Shown: one piece after another, positions 36,188-43,911 of the stretch | Layout: each line of letters begins with the position of its first letter | How positions within the stretch are numbered: the first letter of the stretch is position 1 | Source: Zhongshania sp. | GTDB lineage: Bacteria > Pseudomonadota > Gammaproteobacteria > Pseudomonadales > Spongiibacteraceae | Assembly: GCF_029212375.1 (NCBI RefSeq) | Contig: NZ_JARGNU010000002.1 | Location: 384,934-448,933 of the forward strand | DNA: 64,000 nt | Reading direction: 5' to 3' | Made by a program: the position numbers and the translations under genes | The notes under the pieces: generated by a model | Seen by the model: only the letters and a program-made list of their open reading frames with translations | The model's database searches: none | What the model was told of the DNA's origin: nothing

Positions 36188-37357
36188 TTACAGTGTTTCT
36201 TTAAACAGTTCGCGGCCAATAAGCATGCGGCGTATTTCTGAGGTGCCGGCGCCAATTTCATAGAGTTTGGCGTCGCGCAGTAAACGGCCAGTGGGAAATT
36301 CATTGGTGTAACCATTGCCGCCGAGAGTTTGAATGGCTTGTAGCGCCATTTGTGTGGCTTTTTCGGCTGCGTAAAGAATTACCCCTGCGGCATCTTTGCG
36401 GCTGGCTTCGCCGCGATCACAGGCGCGGGCTACCGCGTATAAATAGGCGCGGCTGGCATTGAGTTCGGTATACATATCGGCGAGCTTGCCCTGCATGAGC
36501 TGGAATTCACCAATGCTTTGGCCAAACTGTTTGCGGTCGTGTAAATAGGGCACCACCACGTCCATGCAGGCCTGCATAATGCCAGTAGGACCGCCAGACA
36601 AAACGGTGCGCTCAAAGTCCAGACCACTCATTAAAACCTTAACGCCTTCGCCTTCCTTGCCAAGAATGTTTTCTGAGGGCACTTTGCAGTTATCAAACAC
36701 CAGTTCGCAGGTGTTGGAGCCGCGCATACCGAGTTTGTCGAGCTTGGGTGAGCGGCTAAAGCCGGGGTAGTCGCGCTCTACTATGAATGCCGTCATGCCA
36801 CGCGGGCCAGCATTGATATCGGTCTTGGCATAAATCACGTAGGTATTGGCGTCGGGACCGTTGGTGATCCACATTTTATTGCCGTTAAGCACATAGTGAT
36901 CGCCCTGTTTGTCGGCTTTCATTTTCATACTAACCACGTCGGAACCGGCATTGGGCTCAGACATCGCCAAGGCGCCAATGTGTTCGCCAGAGCACAGTTT
37001 GGGCAGGTATTTTTCTTTTTGGGTTTGGTTGCCATTTTTATAAATCTGGTTAACGCACAGATTGGAGTGCGCGCCGTAGGACAGGCCCACCGAGGCGGAG
37101 GCGCGGCTGATTTCTTCCATGGCAATAACGTGGGCCAAATAGCCCATGTCGCTGCCGCCAAACTCTTCGCTAACGGTAATGCCCAATAGTCCCATGTCAC
37201 CCATTTTGCGCCACAAATCCATTGGGAAGGCATTATCTTTGTCGATGCTTTCGGCGCGTGGGGCTATCTCGGCCTGCGCAAATTGGTAGGTGGCGTCGCG
37301 CAACATGTCGATTTCTTCGCCAAGGCCAAAATTAAGAGAGGGGTAGCTAGAACTCAT
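36188..37357 (-). CDS. liuA: Isovaleryl-CoA dehydrogenase
   Basis: FAD enzyme oxidising isovaleryl-CoA to 3-methylcrotonyl-CoA in leucine degradation; 389 residues. Diagnostic blocks are '[28 protein letters not shown]', '[20 protein letters not shown]', '[19 protein letters not shown]' and C-terminal '[38 protein letters not shown]', where the MCAD-type Glu is replaced as in authentic IVDs. Start at 37357 has AGGTGATT upstream; a GTG three codons earlier is part of that site. It is first of the structural genes after the MerR regulator. Confidence 0.95.
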   Translation of the reverse strand: MSSSYPSLNFGLGEEIDMLRDATYQFAQAEIAPRAESIDKDNAFPMDLWRKMGDMGLLGITVSEEFGGSDMGYLAHVIAMEEISRASASVGLSYGAHSNLCVNQIYKNGNQTQKEKYLPKLCSGEHIGALAMSEPNAGSDVVSMKMKADKQGDHYVLNGNKMWITNGPDANTYVIYAKTDINAGPRGMTAFIVERDYPGFSRSPKLDKLGMRGSNTCELVFDNCKVPSENILGKEGEGVKVLMSGLDFERTVLSGGPTGIMQACMDVVVPYLHDRKQFGQSIGEFQLMQGKLADMYTELNASRAYLYAVARACDRGEASRKDAAGVILYAAEKATQMALQAIQTLGGNGYTNEFPTGRLLRDAKLYEIGAGTSEIRRMLIGRELFKETL

Positions 37358-37411
37358 GGGAATCACCTGTGTGTTTGCGTTATTAAATTATGTGGCCGTT
37401 TAATGCTGTGT

Positions 37412-37825
37412 TTATGCGGTTTTACTGGGCTTTTTTTGCATGTCGTTAAGTGCCTCGACACAGCGTTCTTCGGCTTGGTCTAACTCTGAGATCATGTCGT
37501 TGAGGTCTTGAAGCTGCTGCCGTAATTGTTCTTTTATTAAGCGCCGGCGCTCGCGAATTTTGTCGATTAATTTAATGAGCTGGGGACTGTTGTCATGCTC
37601 GGGGTGGTACATCTCGATAATGTCTTTGCTGTCTTCGAGGGAAAGCCCGAGGCGTTTACCGCGCAGAATGAGCTTTAGCTTGATGCGGTCGGCGGCGCTA
37701 TAAATACGGGTTTGGCCTTTGCGCTCGGGGTTGAGCAGGCCTTTCTCTTCGTAAAAGCGAATAGTGCGGGTGGTGATGTCAAAGTCCGAGGCAAGATCGG
37801 AAATACTATAGCGTCGAGTTGGCAT
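37412..37825 (-). CDS. liuR: MerR-family regulator of leucine catabolism (LiuR-like)
   Basis: 137 residues. The N-terminal MerR winged HTH 'YSISDLASDFDITTRTIRFYEEKGLL' is followed by 'RIYSAADRIKLKLILRGKRLGLSLEDSKDIIEMY' and a C-terminal coiled coil ('KIRERRRLIKEQLRQQLQDLNDMISELDQ'). No metal-binding Cys. Similar proteins (LiuR) control branched-chain amino-acid catabolism in Pseudomonas and Shewanella. It lies 54 bp upstream of liuA on the same strand and is preceded by a palindromic candidate operator, so it probably regulates itself and the whole liu cluster. Confidence 0.92.
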   Translation of the reverse strand: MPTRRYSISDLASDFDITTRTIRFYEEKGLLNPERKGQTRIYSAADRIKLKLILRGKRLGLSLEDSKDIIEMYHPEHDNSPQLIKLIDKIRERRRLIKEQLRQQLQDLNDMISELDQAEERCVEALNDMQKKPSKTA

Positions 37826-37870
37826 GGGGTCTTGTTCGCAGTATTAAGATAGCGAACACCTTACCTCTAG

Positions 37871-37886
37871 TTTACGTTAACGTCAA
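37871..37886 (-). promoter_or_regulatory. Candidate LiuR operator overlapping the liu promoter
   Basis: TTTACGTTAACGTCAA on the + strand is a near-perfect palindrome with ACGTTAACGT at its core, 46 bp upstream of liuR. On the - strand it reads TTGACG at its left edge, a good -35 hexamer, with a weak -10 (TAAGGT) 17 bases on. MerR-family activators bind between -35 and -10, so the geometry is plausible. Confidence 0.7.
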
Positions 37887-38101
37887 CTTTGATTTGCTTG
37901 TTATTAGTTTGGCTATTCAGTGCGCCACTAAATTTTTCTGTCAGGATGGATGTGTTGCGACTTGGCCAAAGCAAACCAGATAATTACCCGCAATTTACGG
38001 TATAATGGTCGATCCAACTCCGGTTTATTGTCAACAAAGTACATAAGCTCGCAAGGGTGGACACTTTGCCGCTAGCTTAACTTTGTAAGGATCCTATTGT
38101 A

Positions 38102-38368
38102 ATGCAAGATAAAATCACCCTCGTACTTGATTACCTGAACGAAAACCAGACTCGTTGCAGCAATAATGCAGCCGCTAAAGCATTAGGTATTACGGCTCCT
38201 GAGCTCAAGAAGTTACTGGGCAAACGCAGACCGGAAACCTCTTGGCTTGTTAACGCCGGCACCGGTGAGCCAGCAGGCTACTCCGCAGAAGAGAAACACG
38301 ACGAGCTGTACCGTGTAAGCCGTATCATTAAATCTGCAGAAGTATTGACGCGCAATCTCGATTTATAG
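38102..38368 (+). CDS. Small conserved-looking HTH-like protein, unknown
   Basis: 88 residues, soluble. The N-terminal half ('VLDYLNENQTRCSNNAAAKALGITAPELKKLLGKRRPETSWLVNA') has a helix-turn-helix-like rhythm; the C-terminal half is 'GEPAGYSAEEKHDELYRVSRIIKSAEVL'. I recall similar short proteins in Pseudomonas-type genomes but cannot name a function. AAGGA lies upstream of the ATG at an acceptable distance. It is monocistronic and convergent with the following flavoprotein gene. Confidence 0.8.
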   Translation: MQDKITLVLDYLNENQTRCSNNAAAKALGITAPELKKLLGKRRPETSWLVNAGTGEPAGYSAEEKHDELYRVSRIIKSAEVLTRNLDL

Positions 38369-38412
38369 GGGCTTACGCTGCTGTCCGGTGCGCTGAACTC
38401 TTTCTAGCTAAG

Positions 38413-40074
38413 TCAGCGACCGTCTGGTATTGCTACGTCCAGCCCCAGTAAATCAATCGCCACGGCTTCTGCCACTTTGATGCCGTCGATACCCGCAGAC
38501 AAAATCCCCCCCGCATAGCCAGCGCCTTCACCGGCTGGGTAGAGACCCTTGGTATTCAGGTTTTGGTAATCGCGACCGCGTTTGATACAGATCGGCGACG
38601 ATGTGCGGGTTTCGATGCCGGTGAGAATCGCATCGTTCATTGCAAAGCCTTTGATTTGCTTGTCAAAAGCGGGAATCGCCTCGCGAATAGCGGCATTGGC
38701 AAAGTCGGGCAGGGCCAAGCTTAAATCGCCAAGGCTCACGCCGGGTTTGTAAGAGGGCACTACCCTGCCGAGTTCGCTTGAGGGTGTGTTGCGCAGGTAG
38801 TCGCCAACGAGCTGGGCGGGCGCGTTGTAGTTTTCGCCACCCAGTTGGTAGGCTAAGCTTTCGAGCTGACGCTGTAAGTCGATACCCGCGAGCACATGCT
38901 CGGGATAGTCTTTTTCGGGCTCAATACCGACCACAATGGCGGAATTGGCATTGCGTTCGTTGCGGGAATATTGCGACATGCCGTTGGTCACCACTCGGCC
39001 TTCTTCTGAGGTGGCGGCGACCACGGTGCCGCCGGGGCACATGCAGAAACTGTATACACTGCGGCCGTTTTTGCAGTGATGAACGAGTTTGTAGTCGGCG
39101 GCGCCAAGGATTGGGTTGCCTGCGTTGTCGCCAAAGCGGGCTGCGTCGATAACGGATTGCGGGTGCTCAATGCGAAAGCCGATGGAAAAGGGCTTGGCCT
39201 CGAGGTAAACCCCTTGCGCGAGCAGCATTTCAAAGGTGTCGCGGGCGCTGTGGCCCACCGCCAGAATAATATGGCGGCTGGCGAGGTGGCTGCCATCGGC
39301 AAGCGTGACGCCAGTTACTTTGCCAAGTTCGCCATTGTCTGATTCGCGATGCAGGGTTTCGACTTTGCTATTAAAGCGAATTTCACCGCCAAGGCGGGTA
39401 ATTTCAGCGCGGATATTCTCCACCATTTTCACCAGCTTAAAGGTGCCGATATGGGGCTTGCTGACCATCAGGATTTCTTCAGGGGCGCCGGCCTTAACAA
39501 ATTCGGTCATGACTTTGCGGCCGAGAAAACGACGGTCCTTAACTTGGCTGTAGAGCTTGCCGTCGGAGAAGGTGCCCGCGCCGCCCTCGCCGTACTGCAC
39601 ATTTGACTCGGTGTTGAGCTTGCGCTCGCGCCATAGACCCCAAGTGTCTTTGGTGCGCTGCCGAACGTCTTGGCCGCGGTCGAGTACAATCGGTTTCAAG
39701 CCCATTTGCGCCAAGACCAGTGCCGCTAAAATACCGCAGGGGCCGAAGCCAATCACTATTGGCCGCTGTAGTTCGGGGCTGGGGAAGTCTGTAGGGGCTT
39801 GGCCCAGAAATTGGTAGTCGGTATTGGGGCTAGGGCGAACAAACCCTTTGCCAGCAAACTGCGCCAGTACCCGCTGCTCCGTCTCGTCGCTCAGCTCAAT
39901 ATCCAGCAGGTAAATTAGCAGGATGTTGTGCTTTTTTCTGGCGTCGTAACTGCGCTTAAAAATATGAATATTCAGCAGCTCTGAATCAACCAGGGCTAGT
40001 TTAGTGAGTACGGCACTGCGCAAATCGGCGTCGCTGTGATTGAGGGGCAGTTTGATGTCGGTGAGTCTGAGCAT
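38413..40074 (-). CDS. NAD(P)/FAD-dependent oxidoreductase (COG2509-type)
   Basis: 553 residues. An N-terminal about 90-residue domain precedes the FAD Rossmann motif 'PIVIGFGPCGILAALVLAQMGLKPIVLDRG', then 'NVQYGEGGAGTFSDGKLYSQVKD' and a C-terminal 'GLYPAGEGAGYAGGILSAGIDGIKVAEAVA'. This is the widespread uncharacterised FAD-dependent dehydrogenase family found in most proteobacteria; the reaction is unknown. It is followed in the same direction by the HI0933-type flavoprotein upstream on the - strand, 76 bp apart. Confidence 0.9.
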   Translation of the reverse strand: MLRLTDIKLPLNHSDADLRSAVLTKLALVDSELLNIHIFKRSYDARKKHNILLIYLLDIELSDETEQRVLAQFAGKGFVRPSPNTDYQFLGQAPTDFPSPELQRPIVIGFGPCGILAALVLAQMGLKPIVLDRGQDVRQRTKDTWGLWRERKLNTESNVQYGEGGAGTFSDGKLYSQVKDRRFLGRKVMTEFVKAGAPEEILMVSKPHIGTFKLVKMVENIRAEITRLGGEIRFNSKVETLHRESDNGELGKVTGVTLADGSHLASRHIILAVGHSARDTFEMLLAQGVYLEAKPFSIGFRIEHPQSVIDAARFGDNAGNPILGAADYKLVHHCKNGRSVYSFCMCPGGTVVAATSEEGRVVTNGMSQYSRNERNANSAIVVGIEPEKDYPEHVLAGIDLQRQLESLAYQLGGENYNAPAQLVGDYLRNTPSSELGRVVPSYKPGVSLGDLSLALPDFANAAIREAIPAFDKQIKGFAMNDAILTGIETRTSSPICIKRGRDYQNLNTKGLYPAGEGAGYAGGILSAGIDGIKVAEAVAIDLLGLDVAIPDGR

Positions 40075-40150
40075 GAACAGGGTGTATTTCCGATTTGGTC
40101 TTTAAGTGCGGGATTTTATCATGATTGTGGGCTGGGGTTGCGCGCAGTTA

Positions 40151-41494
40151 TTAGCAAGCCAAGCCAGCGCTATAGCCCGACGACCACGCCCACTGAAAAT
40201 TGAAGCCGCCTAAATGGCCGGTTACGTCTAAAACCTCGCCGATAAAGTAGAGGCCAGCTTGGGATTTTACTTCCATGGTTTTGGAGCTAATAGCCGCGGT
40301 GTCAACGCCGCCACGGGTGACTTCGGCGGTGCGGTAGCCCTCGGTTGCCGAGGGTTTAAGGCGCCAGTGCTGGAGCTTTTCGGCAATGGCGGCGAGTTGC
40401 TTGTCGCTAAAGCTGGCCAGCGTTAGTTCTGCGCTGTCTGGCCACCACAGGGTTTGCAGTTCGGCGACGAGCCCCTTCGACAGCTGTTGCGCTAGCACCG
40501 TGCGCAATAAGCTCTTGCTCTGTTGCTGCTTGGCGCTGTGCAGCCAGTTGGCGATATCAAGTTGGGGGAGCAGATTAACCACAATCTCGTTGCCTGGATT
40601 CCAGTAATTGGATATCTGCAGTATGGCTGGACCGCTAATGCCGCGATGGGTAAACAGCATATTCTCGGTGAATTGGCGCTTATTGCAGCTTACCTCGACT
40701 TCTAGCGCTAGACCGGCGAGGCGTTCGCAGAGGGGCTTCATGGCGTCGCTGAACATAAAAGGCACAAGTCCCGCTTGGCGCTCGGTAAGGGCAATGCCGA
40801 ATTGCTTGGCGATGTCGTAGCCTAAGCCGCTGCCGCCGAGGCTGGGAATCGAGAGCGCGCCGGTGGCGACCACCAGTGAATGGCACTCTAGTTTCAATGG
40901 AGTTTGGCCTTGGTGTAGCGCTATTTGGTAGCGGCTGCGCTGGTTCTCTTGCGCATGTTTGTCTGAGTACGCTTGTTCAGGTAATGCCGATATTTTATCA
41001 ATAGTGCAGTGACTGCGGATTTCGGCGCCGGCCTGAGCACATTCGTCGAGCAGCATATTAAGGATGTCTTTGGCGGAGTCGAGGCAAAACAGCTGGCTGT
41101 GTTTGCGCTCCTCAAAGGCAATGCCGTAGCGCTCAACCATGCCGATAAAGTCCCACTGGGTATAGCGGGTGAGTGCGGCCTTGCAAAAATGCGGGTTGGC
41201 AGAGATAAAGTTGTCTGCCTCCACAAAGTGATTAGTGAAATTGCAGCGGCCGCCGCCAGACATTAGGATTTTTTTGCCCACTTTATTGGCTTTTTCTAAA
41301 ACCAAAACCCGTCGCCCGCGCTGGGCGGCGGTGAGTGCGCACATTAGCCCTGATGCACCGGCACCAAGTATGATCACGTCGAAATGGTTTGCGCCAAATT
41401 GCACGGTAGGAGTGTCACTTTTACAGAGGGTATTTGGCGCGCAGTATACCGACAAATCTTTGCGCTGGCATAGGCTGGTATTTGGCCGCACCAT
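40151..41494 (-). CDS. HI0933/BaiN-like flavoprotein
   Basis: NAD(P)/FAD-dependent oxidoreductase of up to 447 residues. The FAD motif 'FDVIILGAGASGLMCALTAAQRGRRVLVLEKANKVGKKILMSGGGRCNFTN' is diagnostic of the HI0933 (YhiN) family, as is the C-terminal 'GLYFIGEVLDVTGHLGGFNFQWAWSSGYSAG'. A gut relative, BaiN, has been linked to bile-acid reduction, but most members are uncharacterised. About 38 residues precede the conserved FDVII start in the longest frame; they look unconserved, so the true start may be downstream of 41494. Confidence 0.88.
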   Translation of the reverse strand: MVRPNTSLCQRKDLSVYCAPNTLCKSDTPTVQFGANHFDVIILGAGASGLMCALTAAQRGRRVLVLEKANKVGKKILMSGGGRCNFTNHFVEADNFISANPHFCKAALTRYTQWDFIGMVERYGIAFEERKHSQLFCLDSAKDILNMLLDECAQAGAEIRSHCTIDKISALPEQAYSDKHAQENQRSRYQIALHQGQTPLKLECHSLVVATGALSIPSLGGSGLGYDIAKQFGIALTERQAGLVPFMFSDAMKPLCERLAGLALEVEVSCNKRQFTENMLFTHRGISGPAILQISNYWNPGNEIVVNLLPQLDIANWLHSAKQQQSKSLLRTVLAQQLSKGLVAELQTLWWPDSAELTLASFSDKQLAAIAEKLQHWRLKPSATEGYRTAEVTRGGVDTAAISSKTMEVKSQAGLYFIGEVLDVTGHLGGFNFQWAWSSGYSAGLAC

Positions 41495-41666
41495 CGCTAT
41501 ACTGCGTGCCTGCCGAACTACGGGGCTATTATTTCAAAAAATTTTGCTGGCTGCGCTAAGCTGGTGCAAATTTTGCTAGCAAAACCCCAGTCATTTTCGT
41601 TCTTGGCATTTCAGCAAGTTCAAGTGATATCCATTACTTAATATTGTATAAGGCGAGGTCACCTTA

Positions 41667-43841
41667 ATGAGTCGCAATCAAGCGCGCGTTCAAGCTATTT
41701 CCCAGATTACTAATCGTACGCCTAAAGCCGTTACGATGCCTGAGCCCCTCAGTAAAATCTGGGCAAGCGATGTTTTTAATCTTGCAAAGATGGAACAGTG
41801 TCTTTCTAAGAATGCTTTTAAAGCAATGAAAAAGACCGTACAAACCGGTGCGCCGCTTGACCCCGCGACCGCTGATGTTGTTGCCGCAGCCATGAAAGAT
41901 TGGGCGCTGGGCAAAGGCGTTAAGTTCTTCTCGCACATTTTCTACCCAATGACCAACGCCACTGCTGAGAAGCACGATGGTTTTATTATTGCTAATTCTG
42001 ACGGTCATGCGATCACTGAATTTACTGGCAGCTTGCTGATTAAGGGCGAGCCAGACGGTTCTTCTTTCCCTAACGGCAGTCTGCGGATGACCAATGCCGC
42101 GCGTGGTTACACGGCTTGGGATCCAACCAGCCCCGCTTATATCATGCACACCGATAACGGCTCTACCTTGATGATTCCAAGCGTATTTATGAGCTGGACA
42201 GGTGAAGCGCTGGACAAAAAAATCCCACTGCTGCGCTCTAATACTGCAATGGATAAGGCCGGTCAGCGGGTGTTGTCGCTGATGGGTGAGGCCGAGGTTG
42301 CCACCTTGAATTCCAGCTGTGGCGCTGAGCAGGAATACTTCCTGATCGATGCTAATTTTGCTGCTAGCCGCCCAGACCTTACCCTGGCTGGCCGCACGTT
42401 GTTTGGCGCTTCGCCAGCCAAAGGGCAGCAGTTTGACGACCATTATTTTGGTGCGATCCCTGAGCGCGTTCAGGTCTTCATGCAAGATTTGGAAGACAAG
42501 CTATACAAATTGGGTATTCCAGCAAAAACCCACCACAACGAAGTGGCACCAGGTCAGTTTGAAATCGCGCCCTATTATGAGGCAGCGAATATCGCTTCTG
42601 ATCACCAACAAATGCTGATGACCCTGTTAAAGATTACTGCCAAGCGTCATGGCTTTGTATGTTTGCTTCACGAGAAGCCATTTGCTGGCGTAAACGGCTC
42701 TGGTAAGCACGTAAACTGGTCGGTAGGTAACGCAACCCAGGGAAATTTACTGGATCCAGGTAGCACTCCTCACGACAACATCAACTTCCTGCTCTTTTGT
42801 GGTGCAGTAATCCGTGGCGCGCACCTTTATGGGCCGCTTTTGCGCGCTGTTATTGCTTCTGCGTCGAACGATCACCGTTTGGGAGCAAATGAAGCGCCTC
42901 CAGCCATTTTGTCGGTGTACTTGGGTGACCAGCTGGAAGGTGTCTTTAACGACATCAAAGAAGGCAAATTGCTGAAGTCTGAATTGGGCGGCTTTATGGA
43001 TCTAGGTCTGAGCCAGATTCTGAAGTTTGAGCGCGATCCTGGCGACCGTAACCGCACTTCACCGTTTGCCTTTACTGGTAACCGCTTTGAATTCCGCGCA
43101 GTAGGCTCTTCTGCTTCTGTGTCTGGTCCGTTGGTTGCGATGAACACCATGCTGGCCGACTCCTTAAACTGGATTGCTGACAAGCTAGAAGTTGAATTAG
43201 CTACTGGCACGAGCAAGCCTGAAGCGGCGATCAAAGTACTTAAAGAACTTATGGAAGCGCACAGCAATGTTATCTTTGGTGGCGACGGCTACTCAGCTGA
43301 GTGGCATCGTGCAGCGGTTGAAGATCGCGGCCTGAAAAACCTGCCAACCTCTGCAGATGCGCTACCTTATTTCCGTGACGAGGCGGTTATTAAGTTGTTC
43401 TCCAGCACTGGGGTATTGACTCCGGTAGAGCTGGAAAGCCGCTTTGAGGTGTATTCTGAGCAGTACTTGTTGTCTATCGAGGTAGAAGCGAAGTTGGTTG
43501 TCGATATGGCCACAACTAGCATTTACCCAGCGGCAATTGAGTATTTGTCGCAGTTGGCGTCAACTAGCTCGGCGATGGCGGCGTTGAGTATTACTTTAGA
43601 CAATAGCGTGGCTGCAGCGGTAGCAAGCGAGGCGAATGCAATGATGACGGCAGTGTCTACGCTGAATACTGCCTTGGCTGTTCACGACTTTGCCTCTACC
43701 GAGGAGCACATGCAGTACGCGGCAGGCACTTTGCGCAGTTTGATGCTGGAAGTGCGTGGCCATGCTGACGTGCTGGAAGCCTTGGTTGCCGACGATCTGT
43801 GGCCTATGCCTAAGTACTCGGAAATGTTGTTTATTAGATAA
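41667..43841 (+). CDS. glnN: Glutamine synthetase, type III
   Basis: ATP-dependent synthesis of glutamine from glutamate and ammonia; 724 residues, the large GSIII form and far longer than GlnA (about 470). Recognisable GSIII blocks are 'GVKFFSHIFYPMTNATAEKHDGF', 'CGAEQEYFLID', 'LYKLGIPAKTHHNEVAPGQFEIAP', 'GFVCLLHEKPFAGVNGSGKHVNWSV' and 'RTSPFAFTGNRFEFRAVGSS'. AGGCGAGG lies upstream of the ATG. A strong terminator follows. It is probably an accessory ammonia-assimilation enzyme induced by nitrogen limitation, in addition to a GlnA elsewhere; no ntr-type gene is adjacent. Confidence 0.95.
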   Translation: MSRNQARVQAISQITNRTPKAVTMPEPLSKIWASDVFNLAKMEQCLSKNAFKAMKKTVQTGAPLDPATADVVAAAMKDWALGKGVKFFSHIFYPMTNATAEKHDGFIIANSDGHAITEFTGSLLIKGEPDGSSFPNGSLRMTNAARGYTAWDPTSPAYIMHTDNGSTLMIPSVFMSWTGEALDKKIPLLRSNTAMDKAGQRVLSLMGEAEVATLNSSCGAEQEYFLIDANFAASRPDLTLAGRTLFGASPAKGQQFDDHYFGAIPERVQVFMQDLEDKLYKLGIPAKTHHNEVAPGQFEIAPYYEAANIASDHQQMLMTLLKITAKRHGFVCLLHEKPFAGVNGSGKHVNWSVGNATQGNLLDPGSTPHDNINFLLFCGAVIRGAHLYGPLLRAVIASASNDHRLGANEAPPAILSVYLGDQLEGVFNDIKEGKLLKSELGGFMDLGLSQILKFERDPGDRNRTSPFAFTGNRFEFRAVGSSASVSGPLVAMNTMLADSLNWIADKLEVELATGTSKPEAAIKVLKELMEAHSNVIFGGDGYSAEWHRAAVEDRGLKNLPTSADALPYFRDEAVIKLFSSTGVLTPVELESRFEVYSEQYLLSIEVEAKLVVDMATTSIYPAAIEYLSQLASTSSAMAALSITLDNSVAAAVASEANAMMTAVSTLNTALAVHDFASTEEHMQYAAGTLRSLMLEVRGHADVLEALVADDLWPMPKYSEMLFIR

Positions 43842-43884
43842 GTTTGAGCTGGCGCGGTGCGCCAACTCATTTTTATCTACGCCT

Positions 43885-43910
43885 AAAGCCCTCTTTATTG
43901 AGGGCTTTTT
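43885..43910 (+). terminator. Rho-independent terminator of glnN
   Basis: AAAGCCCTC (43885-43893) pairs perfectly with GAGGGCTTT (43900-43908) around a six-base loop and runs into TTTTT. It lies 43 bases after the glnN stop and just before the convergent acylase gene ends. Confidence 0.9.
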
Positions 43911-43911
43911 G

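Noticed and set aside
41601..41666. Sigma-54 promoter upstream of glnN (TTGGCATTTCAGCA)
   Set aside because: The GG and GC elements are seven bases apart instead of ten, so the spacing does not fit a -24/-12 promoter.
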